Of a stretch of 31,555 bases of DNA, positions 15,540 through 24,441 are shown in pieces. The position numbers and the translations under genes were made by a program. Source of the stretch: Balneolaceae bacterium. GTDB lineage: Bacteria > Bacteroidota > Rhodothermia > Balneolales > Balneolaceae. Below the pieces are notes generated by a model, which made no database searches, had not been told where the DNA came from, and saw nothing but the letters and a program-made list of their open reading frames with translations. The DNA is taken from the NCBI GenBank assembly GCA_021767245.1, contig JAASTO010000004.1:1-31555 (forward strand), in the 5' to 3' direction. Numbering within the stretch: the stretch's first letter is position 1; each line of letters begins with the position of its first letter.

Positions 15540-16883
15540 TTAAAGCTCAAATGCCCTGCTGCCGTTCTTATCAATGATGTGACTGATCAAATTCACTGAT
15601 TCGGGTTTAGTTTCGGCAATGGTTACTGCACCGATCAATTGATCACTCGCAGCTTCTATTGCTGATGGGTTGTTCGTATAACCCACCATAATTGTTTCAC
15701 CTTTCTCAATTTTGTCCCCAATTTTCTTTTTGAGCACAATTCCTGCCTGCGGATCCACATCGTCTTCTTTCTTTTTACGGCCGGCTCCCAGTTCTACCGA
15801 GGCCATCCCGATCTCGTAGGAGTTAATTTCCGACATATACCCGGATCTTTCCGCTTTGATCACAAATTCATATTGAGCCTGAGGGTATTTTCCGGGAGAT
15901 TTTATCATTTCAATATCCCCACCCTGTTCCTCAACAATATCCAGCCATTTCTGAAACGCCCCTCCATTTTCGATCTGCTTCTTGCTGATATCGATCCCTT
16001 CTTTAACGCTCTCCGCTTTATCTCCCAGGTAGATCATAGTCCCTGCCAAAAGATGGGTGATTTCCATGATATCATCCGGCCCTTTCCCCTGCATGGCATC
16101 AATACATTCTTCCACCTCCAGCCAGTTGCCAATCTTATAGCCTAAAGGCTGATTCATATTCGTAACGTAGGCAATGGTTTCTTTTTCAAACTGTGTACCG
16201 ATTCCCACAAGTGCTTCCCCTAACCTGATGGCATCATCCGTTGTTTTCATGAAGGCGCCGGAACCGGCTTTCACATCCAGCACAAGCGCATCAATACCCT
16301 CTGCCAGCTTTTTACTCATGATACTGCCTGCGATCAGAGGTATGGATTCTACGGTCGCTGTTACATCACGTAAAGCATACAGGCGCTTGTCGGCCGGAGC
16401 AATTTCTGCGGTCTGCCCGGCTAACACAAGATCGTGTTTGGCAATGATCTCCTTGTATCGAGGCAGATCCATATCCACCGTAAAGCCGGGGATGGATTCC
16501 AGCTTATCAAGGGTGCCTCCGGTATGACCGAGTCCCCGCCCCGAGATCATCGGGACCGGAACCCCGGCCGAAGCTACAATGGGTGCCAGAATAAGTGAAA
16601 GCTTATCACCGACCCCACCGGTTGAATGTTTGTCTACTTTTTTTCCACGAATATCCGACAGGTCCACGATCTCCCCGGAATGCAGCATGGATTCCGTTAA
16701 GGCTGCCGATTCCTCATCATTCAGTCCATTAAGAAAGCATGCCATCAGGAAAGCACTAACCTGATAATCCGGAATTTCATCGGCTGTATATCGGTCGATG
16801 AGGTATTTAATTTCTTCGTTCAGGAGAGTTTCCCCATCCCGTTTTTTGCGTATGATCGAAACTATATTATATTTTGCATCCAT
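15540..16883 (-). CDS. deoA: Pyrimidine-nucleoside/thymidine phosphorylase
   Basis: From the ATG at 16883 the protein has 447 residues. It is a homodimeric cytosolic enzyme that splits thymidine, deoxyuridine or uridine with phosphate into base and (deoxy)ribose 1-phosphate for salvage. The family signature is present (SGRGLGHTGGTLDKLESIPG), preceded by the phosphate-binding KHSTGGVGDK and followed by AEIAPADKRLYALRD. The C-terminal alpha/beta domain contains GAGRKKKED. The open frame continues 7 codons upstream to a TTG at 16904. I prefer the ATG because family members begin with a helix like MDAKYNIVSIIRKKRDGE. It diverges from pdxB across only 51 bp. Whether it is a strict thymidine phosphorylase or a broad pyrimidine enzyme cannot be told by eye. 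Confidence 0.92.
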   Translation of the reverse strand: MDAKYNIVSIIRKKRDGETLLNEEIKYLIDRYTADEIPDYQVSAFLMACFLNGLNDEESAALTESMLHSGEIVDLSDIRGKKVDKHSTGGVGDKLSLILAPIVASAGVPVPMISGRGLGHTGGTLDKLESIPGFTVDMDLPRYKEIIAKHDLVLAGQTAEIAPADKRLYALRDVTATVESIPLIAGSIMSKKLAEGIDALVLDVKAGSGAFMKTTDDAIRLGEALVGIGTQFEKETIAYVTNMNQPLGYKIGNWLEVEECIDAMQGKGPDDIMEITHLLAGTMIYLGDKAESVKEGIDISKKQIENGGAFQKWLDIVEEQGGDIEMIKSPGKYPQAQYEFVIKAERSGYMSEINSYEIGMASVELGAGRKKKEDDVDPQAGIVLKKKIGDKIEKGETIMVGYTNNPSAIEAASDQLIGAVTIAETKPESVNLISHIIDKNGSRAFEL

Positions 16884-16934
16884 GTTCCAAGTATAGGCTT
16901 TCAAACACTTTTTTTCTCACACAAATCAGAATTT

Positions 16935-18050
16935 TTGATACACGCAGCAGCCGACCAAAATCTTTACAAGATTAAAGAACTGATCCCTCCAAATGTGAAC
17001 CTGAGATTGTACGATCCTTCTGAAGGAATACCGAATCTGATCGGGATTGATGCCCTTTTGGTCCGCACGGTTACTCATTTAAATGCAGAGACGCTTCCTC
17101 ACATTCCATCGGGACTTAAATTTATTGGAACCGGTTCATCAGGAACCGATCATCTTGATAATGAATACCTTGTGTCTCACGGTATCAAACTATCAAGTGC
17201 AAACGGATGTAATGCCCGATCAGTAGCAGAATATGTCATGACTGCCTTACTCCTTTGGAGAGAAAAATTTCACAACGATAGATCGTTTGGTAAAGTGGGA
17301 GTGATTGGTGCGGGGAAGGCAGGAAGTGCCGTTATCGAACTGCTTACTGCATTTGATGTTGAATGTGTGGCATACGACCCACCTCGTGAGATCAGGGATC
17401 CTGAATTTAAATCTGCCTCCCTGAAAGAGGTGCTCAGTTGCGACATTCTAACTTTTCATGTTCCTCTGAACCGAAAGGGAGAATATCGCACCTTTCACTG
17501 GCTGAATGATTCAAAACTGGAAGGGAAAACTTATAAATTGATCATCAATGCCTCACGAGGTGGTGTTGTGGATGAACAAGCCCTCTTGAAGGCTCATGAG
17601 CAGGGAAATGTTGAGCACTTCATACTGGATGTATGGGAAGGAGAACCTGACTTTAGTGTAACGCCAGCAGAACAGGCCTTTATCGCCACACCTCACATCG
17701 CCGGGTATTCTGAACAAGCCAAGATCAATGCCACCAAAATGATCTGTGATGACCTTGCTGACTTCTTTGGCTTGCAACGATCTTCTCCAAAACTAAAAAA
17801 TGTCACTAAAAACGAAGAACTGGCACACATACAGTACGATCTGACTAAATTGATCACCCGCCTCCATCCTATTCTTGGTTATGATGCCGCCCTGCGTGAT
17901 CTTATTGATCGGCCAGATAAAGCTGTACTCTTTCGGAACCTGAGAAATGAGTGGCCTTATCGATTTGAATACCCATTTTTAAGATTAAGGAACGAGTTAC
18001 TGGAGGAGTTTCAGGAACTCAAGAGATTGGGGGTAAAATCAATTGCATAA
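16935..18050 (+). CDS. pdxB: Erythronate-4-phosphate dehydrogenase
   Basis: This 371-residue cytosolic enzyme oxidises 4-phosphoerythronate in the DXP-dependent pathway to pyridoxal phosphate. The layout is that of a D-2-hydroxyacid dehydrogenase: an N-terminal substrate domain with LLVRTVTHLN (41-50) and GTDHLD (70-75), a Rossmann motif GAGKAG (125-130), and catalytic R208 (NASRGG), E237 (WEGEP) and H254 (TPHIAGY). The C-terminal PdxB dimerisation domain covers about 285-365. The start appears to be TTG at 16935. No ATG or GTG lies in frame upstream, and the PdxB N-terminal strand begins right there (IHAAADQN against ILVDEN in E. coli). Its stop codon overlaps the terminator of the facing gene. 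Confidence 0.93.
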   Translation: MIHAAADQNLYKIKELIPPNVNLRLYDPSEGIPNLIGIDALLVRTVTHLNAETLPHIPSGLKFIGTGSSGTDHLDNEYLVSHGIKLSSANGCNARSVAEYVMTALLLWREKFHNDRSFGKVGVIGAGKAGSAVIELLTAFDVECVAYDPPREIRDPEFKSASLKEVLSCDILTFHVPLNRKGEYRTFHWLNDSKLEGKTYKLIINASRGGVVDEQALLKAHEQGNVEHFILDVWEGEPDFSVTPAEQAFIATPHIAGYSEQAKINATKMICDDLADFFGLQRSSPKLKNVTKNEELAHIQYDLTKLITRLHPILGYDAALRDLIDRPDKAVLFRNLRNEWPYRFEYPFLRLRNELLEEFQELKRLGVKSIA

Positions 18051-18075
18051 AAAAACCACTTCCGAAAGGAAGTGG
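18049..18075 (-). terminator. Intrinsic terminator of the metzincin lipoprotein gene
   Basis: CCACTTCC (18056-18063) and GGAAGTGG (18068-18075) pair around a 4-nt loop. On the minus strand the hairpin is followed by seven T (A-run 18049-18055). The A-run includes the last two bases of the pdxB stop codon, so the two convergent genes share this DNA. Confidence 0.88.
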
Positions 18076-18109
18076 CATTAGAATAGGGTAACAGCTTATG
18101 CTATTTTTG

Positions 18110-19099
18110 TTATTTAGGCCAGTTGCCATATATACTATTAAATGAAGCTTTATCAGTACCCAAAAGTTCTCTTTGGGTTCCGAGTACTAAAGCATTCATC
18201 ACTGACCTTGGTGAAACACTGAGTTTTCGTTCATTAATAACGGACACCTTACCAAAATGACCAAAACCAAGGGCATGACCATTTTCGTGTAATGCAACCG
18301 TCTCTATGTCCACTCCGGGACCATTTGGATCGGTAGTCCACTCAAACGCATCGTTATACCAAACTTCCTTCAATGCGACATCACTAAAACCGTCGTTGTT
18401 TACATCTGTTGGGTTTCCATCTCCATCAACAAAAGTAAAAGTAAAGGTTACACCCAGTACACTTCCGCTTGCCCCCGGCCCCAAGACAGCATCAAAAATA
18501 AAACTGGGTAAAAACCCTACCTCACTTATATCTGCCAGGAATGGATTGCCGGGACCACCGATATTAAGTAAAGCGCTAGGATTAATTCCTGTATCTGCAA
18601 CTTTTTTGATACTTAGTTTTGAGTTTTTCTTGATGTTATTCCAGGTATCAAATGAAGCATCAATGGCAGGTTCACAGTAAATTGAACCATTCGCAAAGCT
18701 CAAACCCTGGAACACTAAATATGTTAGGTTATTACCATCGGCATTTCTTCTGATGTCACCGGGTACCCATTGAGCACCAAGCTGCTTTTCTCTGTCATTG
18801 GCAATTATTTGCTGACCGGCTTTATGAATGCCATTTTCTGCAAGGGTTATCGTTTCTGCGTACTCAATCCGATAATTTGCTCCACTTGATTCCAGTTTAG
18901 CATTTACATCGTGAATACTTAAAACGGACCCAAAATCAGAATCAACTTGTGCTTTAATTAAACTGTTTTGATCCAGTTTTAACGCACTTAATGGTTTTGG
19001 ATCCTCTTCATTGGTTCCTGTAAAAGATTGTTCGCAAGCAGTAAAAGTCAAAAGTGCAGCCAGACTAATACCCATTATATATCTTATTCGTTTGTACAT
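18110..19099 (-). CDS. Metzincin-like zinc metalloprotease lipoprotein (M10/matrixin type)
   Basis: This 329-residue protein has a lipoprotein signal (hydrophobic 8-20, LLTFTAC with lipidated C22), so it is exported and membrane-anchored. Near the C terminus it carries the full metzincin zinc motif HENGHALGFGH (H271, E272, H275, H281) in the context ETVALHENGHALGFGH. About 20 residues later SVMNAL supplies a plausible Met-turn (M301). Asp/Gly/Asn-rich stretches at 224-240 (DGDGNPTDVNNDGFSD) may bind calcium. The C-terminal ASFNSIYG is like the TLYG-type end of matrixin domains. The target is unknown; surface or environmental protein degradation is plausible. It is transcribed alone, with a strong terminator after it. 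Confidence 0.85.
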   Translation of the reverse strand: MYKRIRYIMGISLAALLTFTACEQSFTGTNEEDPKPLSALKLDQNSLIKAQVDSDFGSVLSIHDVNAKLESSGANYRIEYAETITLAENGIHKAGQQIIANDREKQLGAQWVPGDIRRNADGNNLTYLVFQGLSFANGSIYCEPAIDASFDTWNNIKKNSKLSIKKVADTGINPSALLNIGGPGNPFLADISEVGFLPSFIFDAVLGPGASGSVLGVTFTFTFVDGDGNPTDVNNDGFSDVALKEVWYNDAFEWTTDPNGPGVDIETVALHENGHALGFGHFGKVSVINERKLSVSPRSVMNALVLGTQRELLGTDKASFNSIYGNWPK

Positions 19100-19321
19100 A
19101 AAAATCCCCTGTTATTTAGTTTAGTTGAATTGAAATAATAAATAACTGTTACCCACTCTTATTTATTAATCAAACAAAATGGGGATTTATCTGAAAATTA
19201 CTAATTAAAAAACGAAGGGGATCTTTACCACAAAAACTCAATGTACCCCAATGATTTAATTAGTCTGTTACAAATAATTTTGTATTAAATATTACTGCTT
19301 AAATGAGATATTAAATCAGCG

Positions 19322-19342
19322 GTTTGAGCACATAACTCAAAC
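19322..19342. other. Short hairpin downstream of the DUF2867 gene
   Basis: GTTTGAG (19322-19328) pairs with CTCAAAC (19336-19342) around a 7-nt loop, 35 bp after the stop at 19377 in the minus direction. No T-run follows on either strand, so it is at best a weak terminator. Confidence 0.3.
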
Positions 19343-19376
19343 AATTAGTAATAAATACCTTTTCCCAACATGCCGG

Positions 19377-20846
19377 CTAACTAAATCTCTCCTCAGCCTC
19401 CCTTGCAATACTATCTATCATAGAGGAAAACACAAACAAGTGGATGGGATATAACGCATACCAATACAACAGGCCAAATAATCCTTTTGGGGCAAAGTAA
19501 GCCGTTTGTACCAGTTTGGTTTTGCCTGAGCTTTCTTCTGTACTTGCCTGAAATTCGAACCATGCGCGACCGGGGACTTTCATTTCGGCCCGAAGCCTGA
19601 GGATCTCCCCCGGTTTCAAAGCTTCAACCCGCCAGAAATCCAAAGCATCACCGATACGTAACTTTTCAGGATGCCTTCTACCCCTTCTAAATCCCACGCC
19701 TCCAACCAGGCGATCCAGAATACCACGCAGTTTCCAGGCCCAATCGAAGGTCAGCCAGCCTTTCTCTCCACCAAGACTCGTAAATACATAAAAAACAAAA
19801 TTTTGCGGCACATCCAGTTTTCGGATGCGGCGCTCGATGATCAATCCTTCCTTGGTCTCAAGTATAACCGGTTGTTCGTCGCCTTTACTGCTGATCAACG
19901 CATCATTCCAGGTAGTTTCAACTTCATCCGTATCAAGCCGTGAAATGGCAAGTTCAACCGCTTTTTTATAGGATATCGGCTCGATCTCAGGAAACAACCG
20001 TGTAGCCTTGTCATTCTGAACCAACACATCATTCTTAAGCCCTTCGATCAGTGGACGGGCAAGAGAGGCCGGAACCGGAGTCATCCAATGGACCCAATGG
20101 GATGACAGCGCCGGCGAGAGAAAAGGAACGGGAATAAGCAACCGCTTTAGTCCCTTAATCTCCGCATACACCTTCATCATATCGGCATAGGTAATGACAC
20201 TACTTCCACCGATCTCGATGATCTGATCTTTCGTCTCCGGCTTTTCAATGGCCAGCACCAGATACTGAAGTACATTACGGATACCTATGGGCTGAACCTT
20301 GCTATATACCCACTTTGGGCTGATCATAATAGGGACTCTTTCCGTGAGATAGCGGATCATCTCAAATGACATGCTTCCCGAACCCACAACAATGGCCGCT
20401 CTGAATTCTGTTACAGCTACACCTGATTCCCTAAGTACTTCGCCGGTCTTTTGCCGGGATGACAGATGCTCGGAAAGATCATCTTCCTGATTCCCCAATC
20501 CACCCAGATATATGATCCGATCAACTCCATTTTGCTTTGCCGCCTTGCCAAAGTTCCGGGCAGCCTGCATATCCCTTTCGTGAAAATCCGCATCACTGTT
20601 CCCACTCATACTGTGTATAAGGTAGTAGGCGATATCCACTCCTTTCATAACGCCATTCAGAGACGACGGTTCAAGAACATCCCCCTCAACTATTTCTACC
20701 TCTTCGATCCAATCACGCCCTTCAAGCCGACCGGCATCCCGGGAAAGAACCCTAACTTCATATCCTTTGGTTAGAAGCTGAGGCACAAGTCTTCCACCTA
20801 TGTACCCTGTTACTCCGGTTACTAATATCTTTTTGTTGTGCCGCAA
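19377..20846 (-). CDS. SDR-family NAD(P)-binding protein fused to DUF2867 (YbjT-like)
   Basis: The protein has 489 residues from the chosen start. An atypical SDR/NAD-epimerase-like domain (about 1-290) starts with KKILVTGVTGYIGG. It continues with VEGDVLEPSSL, DIAYYLIHSM, RIIYLGGLG and TEFRAAIVVGSGS. A DUF2867 domain (about 330-480) contains PQNFVFYVFTSLGGEKGW, RIGDALDFWRVE and the hydrophobic end GLLYWYALYPIHLFVF. Proteins of this layout (E. coli YbjT type) have no firm function; a redox or lipid/quinone-related role is sometimes suggested. There is no ATG. TTG codons occur at 20873 and 20846. I chose 20846 because AGAAGGA (20855-20861) sits 8 nt before it and the Rossmann strand begins 5 residues later. 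The 20873 start would add 9 basic residues. Confidence 0.85.
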   Translation of the reverse strand: MRHNKKILVTGVTGYIGGRLVPQLLTKGYEVRVLSRDAGRLEGRDWIEEVEIVEGDVLEPSSLNGVMKGVDIAYYLIHSMSGNSDADFHERDMQAARNFGKAAKQNGVDRIIYLGGLGNQEDDLSEHLSSRQKTGEVLRESGVAVTEFRAAIVVGSGSMSFEMIRYLTERVPIMISPKWVYSKVQPIGIRNVLQYLVLAIEKPETKDQIIEIGGSSVITYADMMKVYAEIKGLKRLLIPVPFLSPALSSHWVHWMTPVPASLARPLIEGLKNDVLVQNDKATRLFPEIEPISYKKAVELAISRLDTDEVETTWNDALISSKGDEQPVILETKEGLIIERRIRKLDVPQNFVFYVFTSLGGEKGWLTFDWAWKLRGILDRLVGGVGFRRGRRHPEKLRIGDALDFWRVEALKPGEILRLRAEMKVPGRAWFEFQASTEESSGKTKLVQTAYFAPKGLFGLLYWYALYPIHLFVFSSMIDSIAREAEERFS

Positions 20847-20854
20847 TCTCTTTT

Positions 20855-20861
20855 TCCTTCT
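20855..20861 (-). promoter_or_regulatory. Shine-Dalgarno-like site deciding a TTG start
   Basis: On the minus strand AGAAGGA lies 8 nt before the TTG at 20846. Most genes in the window have no such motif, so its presence supports this start over the TTG at 20873. Confidence 0.5.
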
Positions 20862-20999
20862 GTTTAGTAGCAAGTTACGACCTAGAACAACAGTAATTAC
20901 AAAAAAGGTTCAGAATTATGATTGAGAACGCAAACTGTTTGGACTCAACTTGCATTTAATTTTGAAAGGAATGTTTGAGCCATCAGGCCACAGCCTTCT

Positions 21000-21710
21000 T
21001 TAACCGAGTATTTGCTGACCTATCATGCCTAATAAAAATCCAATTACTGCACCTATGGATGGAGTAAAATGTGTTTTAAGAGACGATTTTGGGGCAATAT
21101 CCTGAAATACTAGATATAATATCCCCCCGGCCGCAAAACTCATAATAGAGGCCGTAATGTAATGCAATTCAACAAGGAGGTAATATCCTAGAATTGCTGC
21201 AGCCGGGCCCAATAAGCTAATGATCAATAATATGATCAAAGTTTTCTTAGGCGTTACTTTATCAGTGGTCATTTCCCTGAAGGAATTAAAACCTTCGGGA
21301 AAATTTTGAGCAGCAATGAAAACTGCCAACAAAGTTGCAGCCTTCCTATCTTTTGAGAATAGAGCCCCCATGGCAAGAGCTTCCGGAACAAAATCCATGA
21401 TCATGGCAAGAAATTGTGCCTTACTATCACCTTTGGAGGAAAGGTATCGGTCGATCAAGCCAAATGTCATTCCTCCTCCCAAAAAGGTGATGCAAAGTAA
21501 TAATGGTGAAAGGGTATTCATTGCCTCAGGAGCCAGTGAAAAGGCAACGGCCGCTACCAATATACCTCCTCCGAAGGCCATCACACCATGAACAAATTCA
21601 TCTTTATTCTTCGATTCTATGGTTTGTTCATAATGAGAAATAACGCCTCCTAGGAAAGCCGTAATTCCAGCAAGCCAGGAAAAAAATAGAATAGTTGTAA
21701 TCTCATTCAT
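21000..21710 (-). CDS. ZIP-family-like divalent metal transporter with altered metal motifs
   Basis: This 236-residue inner-membrane protein has about eight hydrophobic segments in the ZIP arrangement. The two metal-site helices can be located: DFVPEALAMG (106-115) where ZupT-type proteins have HNxPEG, and AAQNFPEGFN (133-142) as the second HNxPEG. The histidines are replaced by D106 and Q135, while the Pro-Glu pairs (P109-E110, P138-E139) remain. GGGILVAAVAFSLAPEAM (47-64) also fits the family. ZIP proteins move Zn2+, Fe2+ or Mn2+ into the cytosol; the substituted ligands make the substrate uncertain. The ATG overlaps the end of the upstream small membrane-protein gene by 8 bp, so the two are translated together. 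Confidence 0.8.
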   Translation of the reverse strand: MNEITTILFFSWLAGITAFLGGVISHYEQTIESKNKDEFVHGVMAFGGGILVAAVAFSLAPEAMNTLSPLLLCITFLGGGMTFGLIDRYLSSKGDSKAQFLAMIMDFVPEALAMGALFSKDRKAATLLAVFIAAQNFPEGFNSFREMTTDKVTPKKTLIILLIISLLGPAAAILGYYLLVELHYITASIMSFAAGGILYLVFQDIAPKSSLKTHFTPSIGAVIGFLLGMIGQQILG

Positions 21711-21999
21711 TAGAGATCATTTTGTTTATGGAACTTGCCAGCCAAATCAAGGAACCAAAAAAGAGTACGGCCCCAATTGGAAAGGTGATGAAGAGATACC
21801 AGCCAGACATGAAAATACTATAAAGTACACCACCAATATCCATACCTGCAACGATGCACTGTTGAATCGATCCCTCATTCAGGCTGCACCCGTTTAGATC
21901 AGCGATCAGGTCTACTGACCAGACAAGTATCAACGGACACACAGCAATAACAATGGAGATAATTAGCCCGATCAACGGCTTTTTAAAGGATATGTTCAT
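21703..21999 (-). CDS. Small two-TM membrane protein, ZIP-gene partner (unknown function)
   Basis: This 98-residue protein has hydrophobic segments at about 8-28 and 66-90. They are separated by a loop with two cysteines (GCSLNEGSIQQC, C38 and C48) that may form a disulfide outside the cytoplasm, followed by GMDIGGVLYSIF. I recall similar unnamed small membrane proteins with a C-x9-C, G-x-D-x-G pattern in proteobacteria, but no function is known to me. The gene overlaps the ZIP-like transporter by 8 bp in the same direction and lies 71 bp after the DUF5916 gene. Confidence 0.7.
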   Translation of the reverse strand: MNISFKKPLIGLIISIVIAVCPLILVWSVDLIADLNGCSLNEGSIQQCIVAGMDIGGVLYSIFMSGWYLFITFPIGAVLFFGSLIWLASSINKMISNE

Positions 22000-22070
22000 T
22001 TAGCAGTGGATTGTTTCCTTGAATATACCCTGAACTCGATTTGAGCTCAAGCCCAATAAATGAAACGCTA

Positions 22071-24335
22071 CTAACTGCGAATCAGATACTGAAATTTCAC
22101 AAAGAACTCACGCTGAGTCTGTCTGAATCCCCAATAAGATCGGTTGGCAGAATCATCATAAAAATCGGTGTGGTAGCTGGTCATGCCAATATAAAACTTG
22201 GTGAAGGCATTAGCCTTATAGTATAACAACGGGTATATCTGAACCTCTTCACTAAAGGAATTGTATTCGGTAATGAGTCGGGCAAATAGTCGTTTAGTAA
22301 AGTTATAGCGCGTATTCAGGCGATAGATATCACCGCTGTAATAGGTTTGACCTCCTCCATCCTCAGATAATTTGGAATAGTTGTAATTGAGAGTCATTCT
22401 GAAACGCGGTGTGGGTTTAACCGTGGCATCCGCAGAGATATTGTAACCGACACCCAGAGTAGGAACCTGAGAGCGGTTGATATTCCTGCCATATTCAAAG
22501 CTGCCGCCAAATGAGAAGGAATCGTAAGTGTTGGAGCTAAAACTGATGGTTCCGCGATAAATATTGCGAAACATCTGCCCCCTGAATCGTTCATCATTCA
22601 CCGGTAAAAAGTTGATGTTCAGGTCGTTCTGACCCACCAGTTTATTATTGAACCGCACAAACATGAAGCGTTCCTGAAACTCTCCGTCAAAATCGTATCG
22701 CCAGTTTCCGCTTACATTCAATGACCCCTGAGATATCATATCATTATCAGGATAGTAAGAGAGACCCTGACTAAAACCGATCGTCCGGCGGTCTACGTTA
22801 TTGATGAAACCGGTTTGAGTTTGAAGGGTCGGAGAATAGGATTCGAAATCGAAGGAGAAATTATAGTACTTGGATTCCCGTGAAAACTCTGCACTCAACA
22901 GGGTTCCTCCAAATTTTTCCCCATTGAAGGCGGCATCATTAGAAGAACTTCCCAGGGTACGCGGATCTGAAAACAAGAGCATGTCATCCAGTTCCTTAGT
23001 GTTTGAATAACCGGCTTGTCCTCTGAAATAGTAATTCGGGGCAACCGCAAGAGCCCAGTCGACACCGCCAACATAATTATGGCCACCTTCGTAATTTCGG
23101 GTCGTGATCAATGAGCCGATGTGCGATTCTTCTCCGAGATTATATTTTCCTCTCAGAATATTATTGTATGCGTTCAAATTGGTCTGAACCTGTGAACTGC
23201 GCTCTTTGCCCGGTACGATAAAGGGAGCTTCACGATCGTATGCCGACAAAAAAGCGATACTGAAACGATTGGTTGCCCGGGTGAATTTGGCCGCTGCAAA
23301 GGGATTGTTAATGGTCCTGGAGTAATACAGATTTTCTCGCGTGCTGAACAGATCCGACCCTTTCACAAAAAACGGCCGCTTTTCAGAAAAATAGAGAGCA
23401 AAAGTTTCATTGACACTGATCTGTGACGCATCGGTCTCTATCTGGCTGAAATCGGGATTCACCACCAACTCAAGGGAACTGTTGGTGGTTGGGGAATAGG
23501 ATATACTACCCCCGGCCTTGGTATGGATCTTTTCGTTATCGAAACCGGATTCTGCGTTATTGGGGTCCAGGAGTGCTCCGCGATGAGTGGCGGCCGCATA
23601 TGGCAGGATCTCAACGGTATTCGAGCGATCGATATCCTGTATGTTGGTCAACTGACCGCTTTGGCACAGTAAACAAGGATTATCCATCATTACGTTGGTC
23701 CACGACAACTGATACCGGTTCTTTCGCGGATAATTTCTGATGAATTGGATAGCCCAGTTCTGAACATCCCGGTCCGGGAAATTAAAACTCTTGAACGGGA
23801 TCTTAATTACGGCAATGTATCCTGTAGCGGTTATGGAGGCTTCAGAGTACCAGAGAGCATCAAAACTAAAATCTTCTGAATTGGCCGTTCGTGTGGCATC
23901 CATTTGTATACCCAGTGGGTTCACCACAAATTCGTAGGCTTGCTGATTATTACTGTAGGTATCCAGGATCACCCCCACGTAATCATCCCCGAAGAACCCA
24001 TCCCGGTCGGTTACGTTGGCACGAATTCTTACCGGTTCAGGGTCTATGCTTTCAAAGCCGATGTATAAATTATCAGTACTGTAAAGTACTTTCACCCGGG
24101 TTTCAACCGGGGCCGGCTCCTGATCGTTGGGCTGTCGCTGATACTGAAGCAAGGTAGGTTTAGCTTTTGTCCAGGCCGCATCATCCATTTTTCCGTTAAT
24201 ATCAAAATCCTCTTCGATCTCAACCGGTTCATAACTGAAAGATTGCTGAGTCTGAGCAATGCCCGTTTCAGGGGTTAAAAGCACACAGATCAACCATGCA
24301 AACATGAAAATAAAACGGTAACCGGCCTGTTTCAT
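22071..24335 (-). CDS. DUF5916 outer-membrane protein with N-terminal CBM9-like domain
   Basis: The protein has 754 residues. A signal peptide (about 1-28, ending GIAQ) is followed by a CBM9-like sugar-binding fold (about 35-215). Typical elements are the DFDINGKMDDAAWTKAK start, DNLYIGFESID and GDDYVGVILDTYSNNQQAYEFVVNPLGIQMD (about 117-147). The rest is rich in alternating aromatic/polar strands, including FALYFSEKRPFFVKGSDLF, and ends with FFVKFQYLIRS, as expected for an outer-membrane beta-barrel. DUF5916 proteins are common in Bacteroidota and relatives and are thought to act at the outer membrane in glycan or peptide handling. No enzymatic residues are recognised. C221 and C224 (PCLLCQSG) form a close cysteine pair. 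Confidence 0.88.
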   Translation of the reverse strand: MKQAGYRFIFMFAWLICVLLTPETGIAQTQQSFSYEPVEIEEDFDINGKMDDAAWTKAKPTLLQYQRQPNDQEPAPVETRVKVLYSTDNLYIGFESIDPEPVRIRANVTDRDGFFGDDYVGVILDTYSNNQQAYEFVVNPLGIQMDATRTANSEDFSFDALWYSEASITATGYIAVIKIPFKSFNFPDRDVQNWAIQFIRNYPRKNRYQLSWTNVMMDNPCLLCQSGQLTNIQDIDRSNTVEILPYAAATHRGALLDPNNAESGFDNEKIHTKAGGSISYSPTTNSSLELVVNPDFSQIETDASQISVNETFALYFSEKRPFFVKGSDLFSTRENLYYSRTINNPFAAAKFTRATNRFSIAFLSAYDREAPFIVPGKERSSQVQTNLNAYNNILRGKYNLGEESHIGSLITTRNYEGGHNYVGGVDWALAVAPNYYFRGQAGYSNTKELDDMLLFSDPRTLGSSSNDAAFNGEKFGGTLLSAEFSRESKYYNFSFDFESYSPTLQTQTGFINNVDRRTIGFSQGLSYYPDNDMISQGSLNVSGNWRYDFDGEFQERFMFVRFNNKLVGQNDLNINFLPVNDERFRGQMFRNIYRGTISFSSNTYDSFSFGGSFEYGRNINRSQVPTLGVGYNISADATVKPTPRFRMTLNYNYSKLSEDGGGQTYYSGDIYRLNTRYNFTKRLFARLITEYNSFSEEVQIYPLLYYKANAFTKFYIGMTSYHTDFYDDSANRSYWGFRQTQREFFVKFQYLIRS

Positions 24336-24397
24336 AAACTTTTATTTCTACTCTTAGGATTAGCCTGCGAGATAATATCGGTTTACGAGTGCTCCGT

Positions 24398-24415
24398 TTT
24401 ATAAAATTTATAAAA
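24398..24415. repeat. Tandem 9-bp direct repeat upstream of the DUF5916 gene
   Basis: TTTATAAAA occurs twice, head to tail, at 24398-24406 and 24407-24415. It lies 63 bp before the DUF5916 start, in the 106-bp gap to the SEC-C gene. It may be part of an AT-rich promoter or a regulator site. It is short enough to be chance. Confidence 0.35.
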
Positions 24416-24441
24416 GAATGCCGTAGGTCAAGTATCTATAC

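Noticed and set aside
16884..16904. TTG start seven codons upstream for the nucleoside phosphorylase
   Set aside because: The ATG at 16883 matches the usual family N terminus, and the extra codons would use up much of the 51-bp region shared with pdxB.
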